Positions 35,458-44,299 of a DNA stretch of 64,000 bases are shown here, piece by piece. How positions within the stretch are numbered: position 1 is the stretch's first letter; every line of letters begins with the position of its first letter. The notes below the pieces were generated by a model. That model made no database searches. It was not told the origin of the DNA and was given only the letters and a program-made list of their open reading frames with translations. Source of the DNA: Pseudocolwellia sp049933045 (GTDB lineage Bacteria; Pseudomonadota; Gammaproteobacteria; Enterobacterales; Alteromonadaceae); the NCBI RefSeq assembly GCF_049933045.1, contig NZ_CP187926.1:62001-126000 (forward strand). The letters run 5' to 3'. Made by a program: the position numbers and the translations under genes.

Positions 35458-36234
35458 ATGTTAATTGTTGTATCTCCTGCTAAAAAATTAGATTTTGAAA
35501 CACCATCACCAACCCCTAAGTTCACTCAATCAAATTTATTGGAGCATAGTCAGGAGCTTATCAATCGTTGTGTAAAGTTAACGCCTGCTGATCTTTCGTC
35601 ATTAATGCATATTAGTGATCAATTGGCGGGGCTAAACACTGCTCGTTTTGGTGAATGGTCATTACCTTTTACCACTGACAATGCTAAACAAGCCGTATTA
35701 GCTTTTAGTGGTGATGTTTATACGGGTTTACAAGCTTATACTTTTAGCGATGAGTCTTTTGATTTTGCTCAGCAACATTTAAGAATATTATCTGGCTTAT
35801 ATGGTTTATTAAAACCTTTAGACTTGGTTCAAGCTTACCGTTTAGAAATGGGCATTAAGCTAGATAACGATAGAGGTACTAATCTGTATCAGTTTTGGGG
35901 CGATATCATTACAGAAAACTTAAACGCTGCAATTGCTGAGCAAGGTGATGATGTTCTAGTTAACTTAGCGTCTAACGAATACTTTAAGTCAGTTAATAAG
36001 AAGGCGTTAAAGGCGACTATTATTACTCCTGCTTTTAAAGATTGGAAAAATGGTCAATATAAAATAATCAGCTTCTATGCGAAAAAAGCTCGTGGCTTGA
36101 TGGCCAATTACATTATTGAAAATAAAATTTCTAAGTTAGATGACTTGAAGAAATTTAGTAGTGCAGGCTATGAATACAGTGAAGACTTATCGAAAGGTAA
36201 TGATTGGGTCTTTACCCGTAAAGAAATGGATTAG
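35458..36234 (+). CDS. yaaA: Peroxide stress protein YaaA
   Basis: YaaA/DUF328 protein of 258 residues that lowers free intracellular iron and protects DNA during peroxide stress. Family segments: MLIVVSPAKKLDF at the start, FSGDVYTGL near residue 82, LSGLYGLLKPLD near 112, LVNLASNEYFKSV and the C-terminal GNDWVFTRK. No OxyR site was recognised upstream. It is monocistronic with a terminator at 36340-36368. Confidence 0.93.
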   Translation: MLIVVSPAKKLDFETPSPTPKFTQSNLLEHSQELINRCVKLTPADLSSLMHISDQLAGLNTARFGEWSLPFTTDNAKQAVLAFSGDVYTGLQAYTFSDESFDFAQQHLRILSGLYGLLKPLDLVQAYRLEMGIKLDNDRGTNLYQFWGDIITENLNAAIAEQGDDVLVNLASNEYFKSVNKKALKATIITPAFKDWKNGQYKIISFYAKKARGLMANYIIENKISKLDDLKKFSSAGYEYSEDLSKGNDWVFTRKEMD

Positions 36235-36339
36235 ATCTTATACCAATTTTAAGGATAAATTTTCAGCTAGGTATTCAGCTTATTATTTCATTGGGTATTC
36301 ATAAAAACCAAATGAATAATTAAGCGAAAATTAAAATAG

Positions 36340-36368
36340 AAAAGCACCATGATTATGGTGCTTTTTTT
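36340..36368 (+). terminator. yaaA terminator
   Basis: AAGCACCAT (36342-36350) pairs with ATGGTGCTT (36355-36363), 4-nt loop, followed by a T-run. It lies between the convergent yaaA and srmB genes. Confidence 0.8.
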
Positions 36369-36438
36369 GTGAGCTTTAAAAAATAACAGACCGTTTAGAT
36401 AAAAGCCTTTAAATAAAAATTAGATAAGAGTCTTATGA

Positions 36439-37683
36439 TTATTTAGATTTCTTAGCTGATCTTTTTGCTATTTTTTTAGCTTTAGCTTTTTTCTGAGCTG
36501 TTGTTCTTTTAACTTTCGGTTTTTTAACCGCAACTCTAGCTTCTTTATGCTTAGGGCGTAGCTCTTCGATTACACGACGTTGAAGTCTTTCATCAGCGTA
36601 TCGTTCAATTTTACCGATAACCGCCATATCATGTGCTTCAACTAAAGATATCGCCGTACCTTTGTTTCCAGCTCTGCCTGTACGACCGATTCTATGTATA
36701 TAAATATCGGCTTTTCTTGGCATATCAAAGTTAATAACATGAGTAATGTCATCAATATCTAAACCACGAGCAGCAACATCAGTTGCTATTAAAATATTTA
36801 CTTTGCCTGTGCGTAAACGGTCAACCGAGTTGTTACGTTTGTCTTGTGGCATTTTGCCTTCAAGCCAAGCACAAGGTAATTCATCAGCATAAAGCTTACC
36901 TGATAAATGTTGTACTGTTTCTCTTTTATTAGCAAAAACTACAGCACGTTTAACGTCTTCTTGTTTAAGAATATTGGCTAGCAACTTGTACTTATGATCA
37001 GAGTCATCAGCAATATGGATCCACTGATGAATTTTAGCTTTTTCTTTTCGAGAAGGATTCGACTCTAAGAATACAGGCTCTGTTAATACTTCTTTTGCAC
37101 AACGAATAACACCAGCACCTTCCAATGTTGCAGAAAATAGCATGGTTTGTTTGCGCCATCGTGCTTCAGCAATAATACGATTGATAACTTCAGAAAACCC
37201 CATGTCTAACATGCGATCAGCTTCATCAAGTATTAATATCTCAATATCGCGGGCATCAAACTGTTCGCTTTCAATGTATTCCATTAAACGACCAGGAGTC
37301 GCAACTAACATATCAAGATTAGTGGTTAGTAACTCTTTATGGCTACCGTAATTAACGCCACCAGTGATCACACCTGATTTTAAATGGGTAAGAGACGTCA
37401 ATAACTCACATTGTTCATGAGTTTGTAAAGCAAGCTCACGTGTAGGAGATAGAATTAATACACGAGGAAACCCAGGTTTATTTCTTGGATAGTCAAGTAA
37501 GTGTTGTGCAGCAGGAAGTAAAAATGCAGCTGTTTTACCTGTACCCGTTGGTGCAGAGGCTAAAATATCTTTACCTTGCATCGCTTCAGGTATAACAAGT
37601 TCTTGAATTGATGTTGGTTTTTTAAAACCTGCATTTTGGATACCGCCTAGAAGTTCAGAATCTAGGTCAAACTGCTCAAACAT
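36439..37683 (-). CDS. srmB: DEAD-box ATP-dependent RNA helicase SrmB
   Basis: A helicase of 414 residues. Motifs in order: Q-motif region FKKPTSIQELVIP, APTGTGKTA (I), PTREL (Ia), DEAD (II) in LILDEADRMLDMGF, SAT (III), VAARGLDI (V) and HRIGRTGRAG (VI). The C-terminal tail (about 370-414) is lysine/arginine-rich, fitting RNA binding. SrmB assists early 50S ribosome assembly, which matters most in the cold. Assignment to SrmB over RhlE rests on the N-terminal QFDLDSELLGGIQNAGF and total length. Confidence 0.88.
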   Translation of the reverse strand: MFEQFDLDSELLGGIQNAGFKKPTSIQELVIPEAMQGKDILASAPTGTGKTAAFLLPAAQHLLDYPRNKPGFPRVLILSPTRELALQTHEQCELLTSLTHLKSGVITGGVNYGSHKELLTTNLDMLVATPGRLMEYIESEQFDARDIEILILDEADRMLDMGFSEVINRIIAEARWRKQTMLFSATLEGAGVIRCAKEVLTEPVFLESNPSRKEKAKIHQWIHIADDSDHKYKLLANILKQEDVKRAVVFANKRETVQHLSGKLYADELPCAWLEGKMPQDKRNNSVDRLRTGKVNILIATDVAARGLDIDDITHVINFDMPRKADIYIHRIGRTGRAGNKGTAISLVEAHDMAVIGKIERYADERLQRRVIEELRPKHKEARVAVKKPKVKRTTAQKKAKAKKIAKRSAKKSK

Positions 37684-37741
37684 AGTTACTCTTAATATTG
37701 AATTTATATGGCGGCATTATAATGCTAAATGGGATGAGATC

Positions 37742-38269
37742 CTAAATACTATTGAATATTTTTTCTAATTCTTTTTCTAGATTTTCACACCATAGAGCGA
37801 TACGAGCTTCAGATAAATCATATTGATTATCTTCGTCTAACGATAATCCGACAAATTGGCTTTTATCATCAGTTAACGCTTTCGATTGCGCAAACTCATA
37901 TCCTTCATTTGACCAATGACCAATAACATAAGCGCCAACCATCTGAACTTGTTCGTGCAGCATGCCTAAAGCGTCTTGAAACCAATCGGTATAACCTATT
38001 TGATCGCCCATGCCGTAAAGAGCAACAATCTTATTTTCTAAATTAAGATCCGCTATATCTTCCCATTTCGCTTCCCAATCTTCTTGTAACTCGCCATAAT
38101 CCCATGTAGAAATACCTAAGATAATAATATCGAAATTAGCTATTTCAGATAAAGGCGTGTCTTTAATGTTATGGAGTTCTACAGTGAAGGACTTTAATGC
38201 TTCTTGAATTCTTTCTGCTGCAATTTCGGTATAACAAGTGGTGGAACCATAAAATAAACCAATTTTCAT
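37742..38269 (-). CDS. fldB: Flavodoxin FldB
   Basis: Long-chain FMN flavodoxin, 175 residues, an electron carrier. The phosphate-binding loop GSTTCYTE, ISTWDYGELQEDW (FMN-contact 50s loop) and YGMGDQIGYTDWFQDALGML are visible and match FldB more closely than FldA. It is divergent from dsbC. In E. coli xerD sits between fldB and dsbC; here it does not. Confidence 0.9.
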   Translation of the reverse strand: MKIGLFYGSTTCYTEIAAERIQEALKSFTVELHNIKDTPLSEIANFDIIILGISTWDYGELQEDWEAKWEDIADLNLENKIVALYGMGDQIGYTDWFQDALGMLHEQVQMVGAYVIGHWSNEGYEFAQSKALTDDKSQFVGLSLDEDNQYDLSEARIALWCENLEKELEKIFNSI

Positions 38270-38487
38270 TGATAAGCCTTAGTGAATATTTAATGACTTG
38301 AGGGTTAAATTTTTGCGATTAGTTTATCAGATCTAATCTGAATTTCGTTAGTTTTAATAATTTCTAACATTTTATTTAAGGTTTATTATAAGTAATTGTT
38401 TTATAATTTTAATGTATTAGTTACGTGCAATTATAAATGATTGAAAGCGGTCTTATGGCTGATTGTTAATTTTTTTGGATATAATAA

Positions 38488-39252
38488 ATGAAAGTTTTTA
38501 AGTTTATATTAGTGTTATTTTCTGTATTATTTGTTAATACATCAGTATTAGCTGTAAGCGAAGGCGGATCGAAAAATGGTCAAACTGCTTTTGATAGTAA
38601 AGTTATTACCATTAAGTTATTGTCTAAATTAGGTTTACAAGCCGAGTCAATAAAAGCTTCATCAATGGTCGGTATGGCTGAGGTTGTTACTAAGCAAGGT
38701 TTGTTTTATGTAAGCTTTGATGGTAATTACATTCTTCAAGGTAAGTTATATAGCATAGAAAAAGATGTTATTGATTTAACTGAAACGGCACTGGCTGATG
38801 TAAGGCTGAGTGGTGTTAAAAAGTTCGATAATAATATGATCACTTACCCTGCTAAAAATGAAAAACATGTGATTACTGTTTTTACTGATATCACTTGTGG
38901 CTATTGCCGTAAATTACACGAGCAAATGCAAGATTATAATGATTTAGGTATTACAGTTAGATATTTAGCTTACCCTCGTGCGGGTGTTAGAGATCAACTA
39001 GGTAACTATTCTCAAAGCTTTAAAGATTTACGTTCTATTTGGTGTCATGAAACACCAACAACAGCATTAACCAATGCAAAGACTGGTTCTAATGTAGCTG
39101 AACGTATTTGTGAACAACCGATTGAAGCTGAATTTGATTTTGGTCGTCAAATTGGTGTTAACGGTACACCTGCTATTATTTTTGAAAATGGTTTTATGAT
39201 GCCAGGTTATCAACCACCTGAAAAACTTGCTCAAATATTAAATAATTTATAA
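38488..39252 (+). CDS. dsbC: Thiol:disulfide interchange protein DsbC
   Basis: Periplasmic disulfide isomerase of 254 residues. It has a signal peptide (FKFILVLFSVLFVNTSVLA), an N-terminal dimerisation domain and a thioredoxin domain with the active site CGYC (TDITCGYCRKL). The cis-proline loop is GVNGTPAIIF. A further Cys pair (WC, IC) may form the structural disulfide. It is followed by a terminator and then recJ, the classical dsbC-recJ neighbourhood. Confidence 0.94.
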   Translation: MKVFKFILVLFSVLFVNTSVLAVSEGGSKNGQTAFDSKVITIKLLSKLGLQAESIKASSMVGMAEVVTKQGLFYVSFDGNYILQGKLYSIEKDVIDLTETALADVRLSGVKKFDNNMITYPAKNEKHVITVFTDITCGYCRKLHEQMQDYNDLGITVRYLAYPRAGVRDQLGNYSQSFKDLRSIWCHETPTTALTNAKTGSNVAERICEQPIEAEFDFGRQIGVNGTPAIIFENGFMMPGYQPPEKLAQILNNL

Positions 39253-39263
39253 AACTATGTTAT

Positions 39264-39298
39264 AAAAAAGAGCTACTACTATAAGTAGCTCTTTTTTT
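39264..39298 (+). terminator. Terminator between dsbC and recJ
   Basis: AGCTACT (39271-39277) pairs with AGTAGCT (39284-39290), extended by AAAAAG/CTTTTTTT. The T-run is followed about 25 bp later by recJ. RecJ expression should therefore depend on read-through or a promoter buried in this short gap. Confidence 0.8.
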
Positions 39299-39323
39299 AT
39301 CTAAATACTCTATAGGCAACGTG

Positions 39324-41060
39324 ATGCAAAAAAAAATCCAACGTAGGCCAACTCATTCCACAAGCAACTTACCTAGCTCTCTTCATCCTATTATTAAACA
39401 GATTTACGCTAATCGTGGGATCTCTGCTGAAAACGAATTGTTATTAAATGTTGGTCAATTAGCTCCTGTTGATTCTTTAAAAGATATCACCCTTGCTTCA
39501 CAAATATTACATCAAGCTTTTATCGATGATTTAAATATATGTATTATTGGTGATTTTGATGCAGATGGCGCAACAAGTACTGCGTTAATGACCCAAGCTT
39601 TTACTATGTTGGGCTATCATAACCATCAATTTCTTGTCCCTAATCGTTTCGAATTTGGTTATGGTTTAACGCCTGAAATTGTTGATATGGCAGCTGGGCA
39701 GGGCGCACAACTTCTTATCACGGTTGATAACGGTATTAGTTGTTTAGCGGGTGTTAAACATGCGAAGTCGTTAGGTTTACAAGTGGTGATAACTGATCAT
39801 CATTTACCAGGTAAAACATTACCTAATGCTGATGCTATTGTTAACCCAAATCAACATGAGTGTTCCTTTGTAAGTAAGTCTATTGCGGGTGTTGGCGTGG
39901 CTTTTTATTTAATGCTAGCGCTGCGTAAACATTTACGTGAGCAACAATGGTTTGAAACTAAACAAATGGTTGAACCGAATATTGCACAATTACTTGATCT
40001 TGTTGCTTTAGGTACGGTTGCCGATGTAGTAACCCTTGATAACAATAACCGTATTTTAGTTTCTCAAGGTTTAAAGCGTATTCGTGCAGGTCAAACCCGT
40101 CCAGGTATTCAAGCGTTACTTGAAATTGCAGGCAAAAATCAACAGCGTATTGTTGCAAGTGACTTTGGTTTTGCTTTGGGTCCTAGAATAAATGCCGCAG
40201 GGCGTTTAGACGACATGTCGTTTGGCATTAACTGTTTATTAGCAAAAGATTTAGCTACAGCGCGCACTATGGCTGCAGAACTAGATGAGCTGAATAAAGC
40301 ACGCCGCTCTATTGAACAAGGCATGCAGTTTGAAGCGGAAAAAATCATGTCAGCTTTGAACTACGAAGAAGGCAATTTGCCTAATGCGATATCACTTTTT
40401 CAAAAAGATTGGCACCAAGGTGTTATTGGCATAGTGGCTGGCAGGCTAAAAGAAAAATATCATCGTCCAAGTATCGTGTTTGCCGCTGCAGATATTGACG
40501 ATCCAAAAAGTGATATTAAAGGCTCTGCTCGTTCAATCCCTGGTTTACATATTCGTGACTTACTTGAACATATTGATTCTCAACATCCAGGATTAATTAT
40601 AAAGTTTGGTGGTCATGCTATGGCGGCAGGGCTTTCTATTCCAGTAGAACATTTTGAAACTTTCCAGCAGTTATTTAATCAATATGCAGGTCAATGGATT
40701 GCTGAAGAAGATTTACAAGGGACTTTATTGTCAGACGGAGAGCTAAATTTACCTGAGCTGACTTTAGATTTTGCCGAATTGATCAGAGAGTCAGGTCCAT
40801 GGGGACAGAACTTTGCCGAACCTGTATTTGATGATAGCTTTTTAATTATTCAACAGCGAATTGTGGGTGAAAAACACCTAAAAGTTGTATTACAGAAAAA
40901 CAACAAAGTCTTTGATGGCATAGCTTTTAATGTTGATGTTAGCCAATGGCCTAATCAAAAAGCTAACCAAGTACATGTCGCTTATAAACTTGATGTGAAT
41001 GAATTTAGAGGTAAGCAAAGCGTACAATTTATGATAGAAGACATACAAGTTATCAACTAA
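39324..41060 (+). CDS. recJ: Single-stranded-DNA-specific 5'-3' exonuclease RecJ
   Basis: A 578-residue DHH-family nuclease for recombination and mismatch repair. Motifs: DFDADGATST near 75, ITDHHLPG (DHH) near 157, GPRINAAGRLDDM, and the DHHA1 GGHAMAAGL near residue 430; an OB-fold C-terminus follows. A GTG (39321) sits directly before the ATG (39324); the ATG is used. It is in the conserved dsbC-recJ-prfB-lysS order. Confidence 0.94.
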   Translation: MQKKIQRRPTHSTSNLPSSLHPIIKQIYANRGISAENELLLNVGQLAPVDSLKDITLASQILHQAFIDDLNICIIGDFDADGATSTALMTQAFTMLGYHNHQFLVPNRFEFGYGLTPEIVDMAAGQGAQLLITVDNGISCLAGVKHAKSLGLQVVITDHHLPGKTLPNADAIVNPNQHECSFVSKSIAGVGVAFYLMLALRKHLREQQWFETKQMVEPNIAQLLDLVALGTVADVVTLDNNNRILVSQGLKRIRAGQTRPGIQALLEIAGKNQQRIVASDFGFALGPRINAAGRLDDMSFGINCLLAKDLATARTMAAELDELNKARRSIEQGMQFEAEKIMSALNYEEGNLPNAISLFQKDWHQGVIGIVAGRLKEKYHRPSIVFAAADIDDPKSDIKGSARSIPGLHIRDLLEHIDSQHPGLIIKFGGHAMAAGLSIPVEHFETFQQLFNQYAGQWIAEEDLQGTLLSDGELNLPELTLDFAELIRESGPWGQNFAEPVFDDSFLIIQQRIVGEKHLKVVLQKNNKVFDGIAFNVDVSQWPNQKANQVHVAYKLDVNEFRGKQSVQFMIEDIQVIN

Positions 41061-41073
41061 ATCTCTCTGTATT

Positions 41074-41113
41074 AGAAGGGTTATATTTCATATTTATCTA
41101 TATAACCTTTCTA
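41074..41113 (+). terminator. Possible recJ terminator
   Basis: GGTTATAT and ATATAACC form a stem extended by AGAAG/TTTCT, with a 13-nt loop. The following bases are pyrimidine-rich, not a clean T-run. It would separate recJ from prfB. Confidence 0.4.
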
Positions 41114-41224
41114 CTTATTCTTTCTGAAAATCAACATAAATAGTAACGTTTATTTACCCTCTAAATTACGGTATAATGCGCGACTATTTTTTATCTTTTC
41201 TCGTTTAGAAGTGCTAAATAACTC

Positions 41225-42323
41225 ATGTTAGAAGTAAATCCAGTATTAAATAAAATCAAAGAAATGCGTGAACGTACCGACCTTTTACGGGGGTACCTTT
41301 GACTACGATCTGAAATCAGAGCGATTAGTTGAAGTTTCACGGGAGTTAGAATCTCCAGATGTTTGGAATGATGCCGAGCGCGCACAAGCCCTTGGTAAAG
41401 AAAGAGCATCACTTGAAATGGTAGTAGAAACCATTAATGATTTAGATACAGGTTGTGAAGATGTTGAGGGCTTAGTTGAGTTAGCCGTTGAAGAAGAAGA
41501 TGAAGATACTTTCAACGATGCAGAAACTGAAGCTAACGAGTTAGATAAGAAACTCGCAAAATTAGAATTCCGTCGCATGTTCTCAGGCGATCACGATGAA
41601 AACGGTTGTTACTTAGATATTCAATCAGGCTCAGGCGGAACAGAAGCTCAAGATTGGGCTGAAATGCTGATGAGAATGTACCTGCGTTGGGGAGAAGCTA
41701 AAGGCTTCAAAACTGAATTGATCGAAGTTACTGATGGTGATGTAGCAGGTATTAAAGGCTGTACTATCAAATACTCAGGTGAATATGCATTTGGTTGGTT
41801 GCGTACCGAAACAGGTGTACATCGCTTAGTACGTAAATCACCTTTCGATTCAAGTGGTCGACGCCATACATCATTTGCTTCTGCTTTTATTTATCCTGAA
41901 ATAGACGACAATATTGATATTGATATCAATCCAGCTGATTTACGTATCGATACCTTCCGTGCATCAGGCGCAGGTGGTCAGCATGTAAACAAAACTGACT
42001 CAGCTATTCGTATTACGCATGAGCCAACAGGTGCAGTAGTGGCTTGTCAGGCGGATCGCTCGCAACATAAAAACCGTGCAACAGCGATGAAGCTTTTAAA
42101 AGCCAAGCTTTACGAGATGGAAATACAAAAGCAAAATGAAGATAAACAAGTATTAGAAGACGGTAAGTCTGATATTGGGTGGGGCAGTCAAATCCGCTCT
42201 TATGTATTAGACGACAGTCGTATTAAAGATTTAAGAACGGGTGTAGAAAATCGAAACACTCAAGCCGTATTAGACGGCGATTTAGATAAATTTTTAGAAG
42301 CCAGCTTAAAGTCTGGTTTGTAA
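41225..42323 (+). CDS. prfB: Peptide chain release factor 2 (programmed +1 frameshift)
   Basis: RF2 terminates translation at UGA and UAA. The coding sequence is split as usual: codons 1-25 from ATG 41225, an in-frame TGA at 41300-41302, then a +1 shift continuing with GAC at 41301, for 365 residues in total. Motifs: codon-recognition SPF in RKSPFDSSGRRHTS, and the catalytic GGQ in GAGGQHVNKTDSAIR. The shift lets RF2 limit its own synthesis. Its last 63 bp plus intergenic sequence are repeated downstream before lysS. Confidence 0.96.
41289..41303 (+). promoter_or_regulatory. RF2 +1 frameshift site
   Basis: An internal Shine-Dalgarno-like GGGGG (41289-41293) lies 3 nt before CTT-TGA-C (41297-41303). 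This is the standard prfB recoding element, with the E. coli spacing preserved. Confidence 0.95.
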
Positions 42324-42530
42324 ACTATTTTCAACATATTGAAAATAGAACTTATAGAAAACAAGCAAGCCGTATTAGATGGCGATTTAGATAAATTTTT
42401 AGAAGCCAGTTTAAAGTCTAGTTTGTAGGTTATTTTCAAAAACATTGAAAACATAACTTACAGAAAACCCGTATTAGATGGAGATTTAGATAAGTTTTTA
42501 TAAGCCAGTTTAACGTCAGGTTTATAAATC
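42261..42530 (+). repeat. Tandem triplication of the prfB 3' end and its trailer
   Basis: Unit 1 (from 42261) is the end of prfB plus trailer. Unit 2 starts at 42366 (105-bp period) and unit 3 near 42469 (about 99-bp period). Units 1 and 2 are nearly identical over the 63 coding bases, differing at two synonymous and one replacement codon plus the stop (TAA versus TAG). Unit 2 is in the same frame as prfB. Unit 3 has degraded (an internal TAA) and its trailer is lost. Each trailer in units 1 and 2 carries a TTTTCA/TGAAAA hairpin (42325-42348; 42433-42451). Confidence 0.9.
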
Positions 42531-42583
42531 CTTATGAACTCTTTCAACCCATTGCAAAATTAAAGATAACCTTGAGAAATAAA

Positions 42584-44158
42584 ATGACAGATAAAGCTAA
42601 TAATGCACCTGCAGCACAAGATGAAAATAAACTTATTGCTGAGCGCCGTGTAAAACTTGAAAAAATTCGCTCTAATAGTTCTGCGAATGGTTTTCCAAAT
42701 GATTTTAACCGTGAACATTTAGCTGCTGATATTCAGGCTGAACATGGTGAAAAAACCAAAGAAGAGCTTGAAGCATTACAAGTAACTTATGCTATTGCTG
42801 GTCGTGTTATGGCAAAGCGTGGTCCATTTTTAGTCATACAAGACTCGTCAGGTCGCATTCAAGGTTATTCTGAAAAGACTGTTCAAAAAGAAATACGTGA
42901 AAAATGGGGTTCATTAGATATTGGCGATATCGTAGGTATTAAAGGTATTTTACATAAATCAGGTAAGGGCGATCTTTACGTGAATATGGACGAGTACTCA
43001 TTACTCACTAAATCTTTACGTCCATTACCTGAAAAATTCCACGGTTTATCAGATCAAGAAACTAAGTATCGTCAACGTTACGTTGATTTAATTATCAACG
43101 AAGATACACGTAATACTTTTAAAATTCGTTCAAAAATAGTTTCTGGTATTCGTAACTTTTTAGAACAACGTGATTTTATGGAAGTAGAAACACCGATGTT
43201 ACAAATAATTCCAGGTGGTGCTACGGCTAAACCTTTTATGACACATCACAATACTTTTGATCTTGATATGTACTTACGTATAGCACCTGAACTTAACTTA
43301 AAGCGTTTAGTCGTAGGTGGTTTTGATCGTGTGTTTGAAATTAACCGTAGTTTCCGTAACGAAGGTATTTCAACACGTCATAACCCTGAATTCACCATGA
43401 TTGAATTTTACCAAGCTTACGCTGATTATCATGACTTGATGAATACTACTGAAGAAATGTTACGCACTATTGCACAAGATGTATTAGGTACTACAACAAT
43501 TCGAAATACCGTTAAGAACGCTGAAGGTGAAGTAGTAGAAGAGAAATTTTATGATCTTGGTAAGCCGTTCGCACGCTTATCAATGGTTGATGCTATTTTA
43601 CAATATGGTAAAGATCATCGTGGTGCTGAGCAGCTTGATGAAGCAGCTTTACGTGACCCAGAAAATAACTTTGACGCAATTAAAGCCATGGCAAAAGCTG
43701 TTGGTGTTAAAGAGAATGAAGCGTCTAAAGTTTGGGGTCCAGGTAAATATATTTGTGAAATCTTTGAAGAAGTTGCAGAGCATTTATTAGACCAGCCAAC
43801 ATTCATTACAGAATACCCATGGGAAGTTTCACCACTTGCTCGTCGTAACGATGACAACTCATTCATCACTGACCGTTTCGAGTTCTTTGTTGGTGGTCGT
43901 GAATTAGCGAATGGTTTCTCTGAGCTTAACGATGCAGAAGACCAAGCAGAACGTTTCCAAAAACAAGTTGCAGAAAAAGATGCTGGTGATGATGAAGCAA
44001 TGCACTACGATGCTGATTATATCAATGCATTAGAATACGGTATGCCTCCAACAGCTGGTGAAGGTATTGGTATTGATCGCTTAGTAATGTTATTTACTGA
44101 TTCACCAACGATTAAAGACGTTATCTTGTTCCCGCATATGCGTCCAGAAGCTGAATAA
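42584..44158 (+). CDS. lysS: Lysyl-tRNA synthetase, class II
   Basis: Charges tRNA-Lys. About 524 residues: N-terminal OB-fold anticodon-binding domain (about 70-175), then the class II core with motif 2 in FRNEGISTRHNPEFTMIE and motif 3 in GIGIDRLVML near the C-terminus. A TTG opens the frame at 42572, but ATG 42584 (MTDKANN) is the natural start. It follows prfB as in E. coli, but with the repeat array between. A strong bidirectional terminator follows. Confidence 0.96.
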   Translation: MTDKANNAPAAQDENKLIAERRVKLEKIRSNSSANGFPNDFNREHLAADIQAEHGEKTKEELEALQVTYAIAGRVMAKRGPFLVIQDSSGRIQGYSEKTVQKEIREKWGSLDIGDIVGIKGILHKSGKGDLYVNMDEYSLLTKSLRPLPEKFHGLSDQETKYRQRYVDLIINEDTRNTFKIRSKIVSGIRNFLEQRDFMEVETPMLQIIPGGATAKPFMTHHNTFDLDMYLRIAPELNLKRLVVGGFDRVFEINRSFRNEGISTRHNPEFTMIEFYQAYADYHDLMNTTEEMLRTIAQDVLGTTTIRNTVKNAEGEVVEEKFYDLGKPFARLSMVDAILQYGKDHRGAEQLDEAALRDPENNFDAIKAMAKAVGVKENEASKVWGPGKYICEIFEEVAEHLLDQPTFITEYPWEVSPLARRNDDNSFITDRFEFFVGGRELANGFSELNDAEDQAERFQKQVAEKDAGDDEAMHYDADYINALEYGMPPTAGEGIGIDRLVMLFTDSPTIKDVILFPHMRPEAE

Positions 44159-44177
44159 TTAGCTTAGTTCAGACAAC

Positions 44178-44205
44178 AAAAAATCCGCTAATTAGCGGAT
44201 TTTTT
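44178..44205. terminator. Bidirectional terminator lysS / flgE
   Basis: CCGCTAATTAGCGG is a perfect palindrome flanked by AAAAAAT and ATTTTTT, so it works in both directions between the convergent lysS and the flgBCDE unit. Confidence 0.85.
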
Positions 44206-44299
44206 ATTGGGTACTTATAAGAGCTATGTCACTAGAGTTTTTACATAACCTATTTAATAATCTTGACGGAGGTTATTTAGATTACCGAGCTATTAGAAT

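Noticed and set aside
41225..41302. Truncated or broken prfB
   Set aside because: The in-frame TGA with GGGGG-N3-CTT-TGA-C is the normal programmed frameshift of RF2 genes.
43551..43790. Open frame inside lysS
   Set aside because: Overlapping frame within a strongly conserved gene, no initiation signal.
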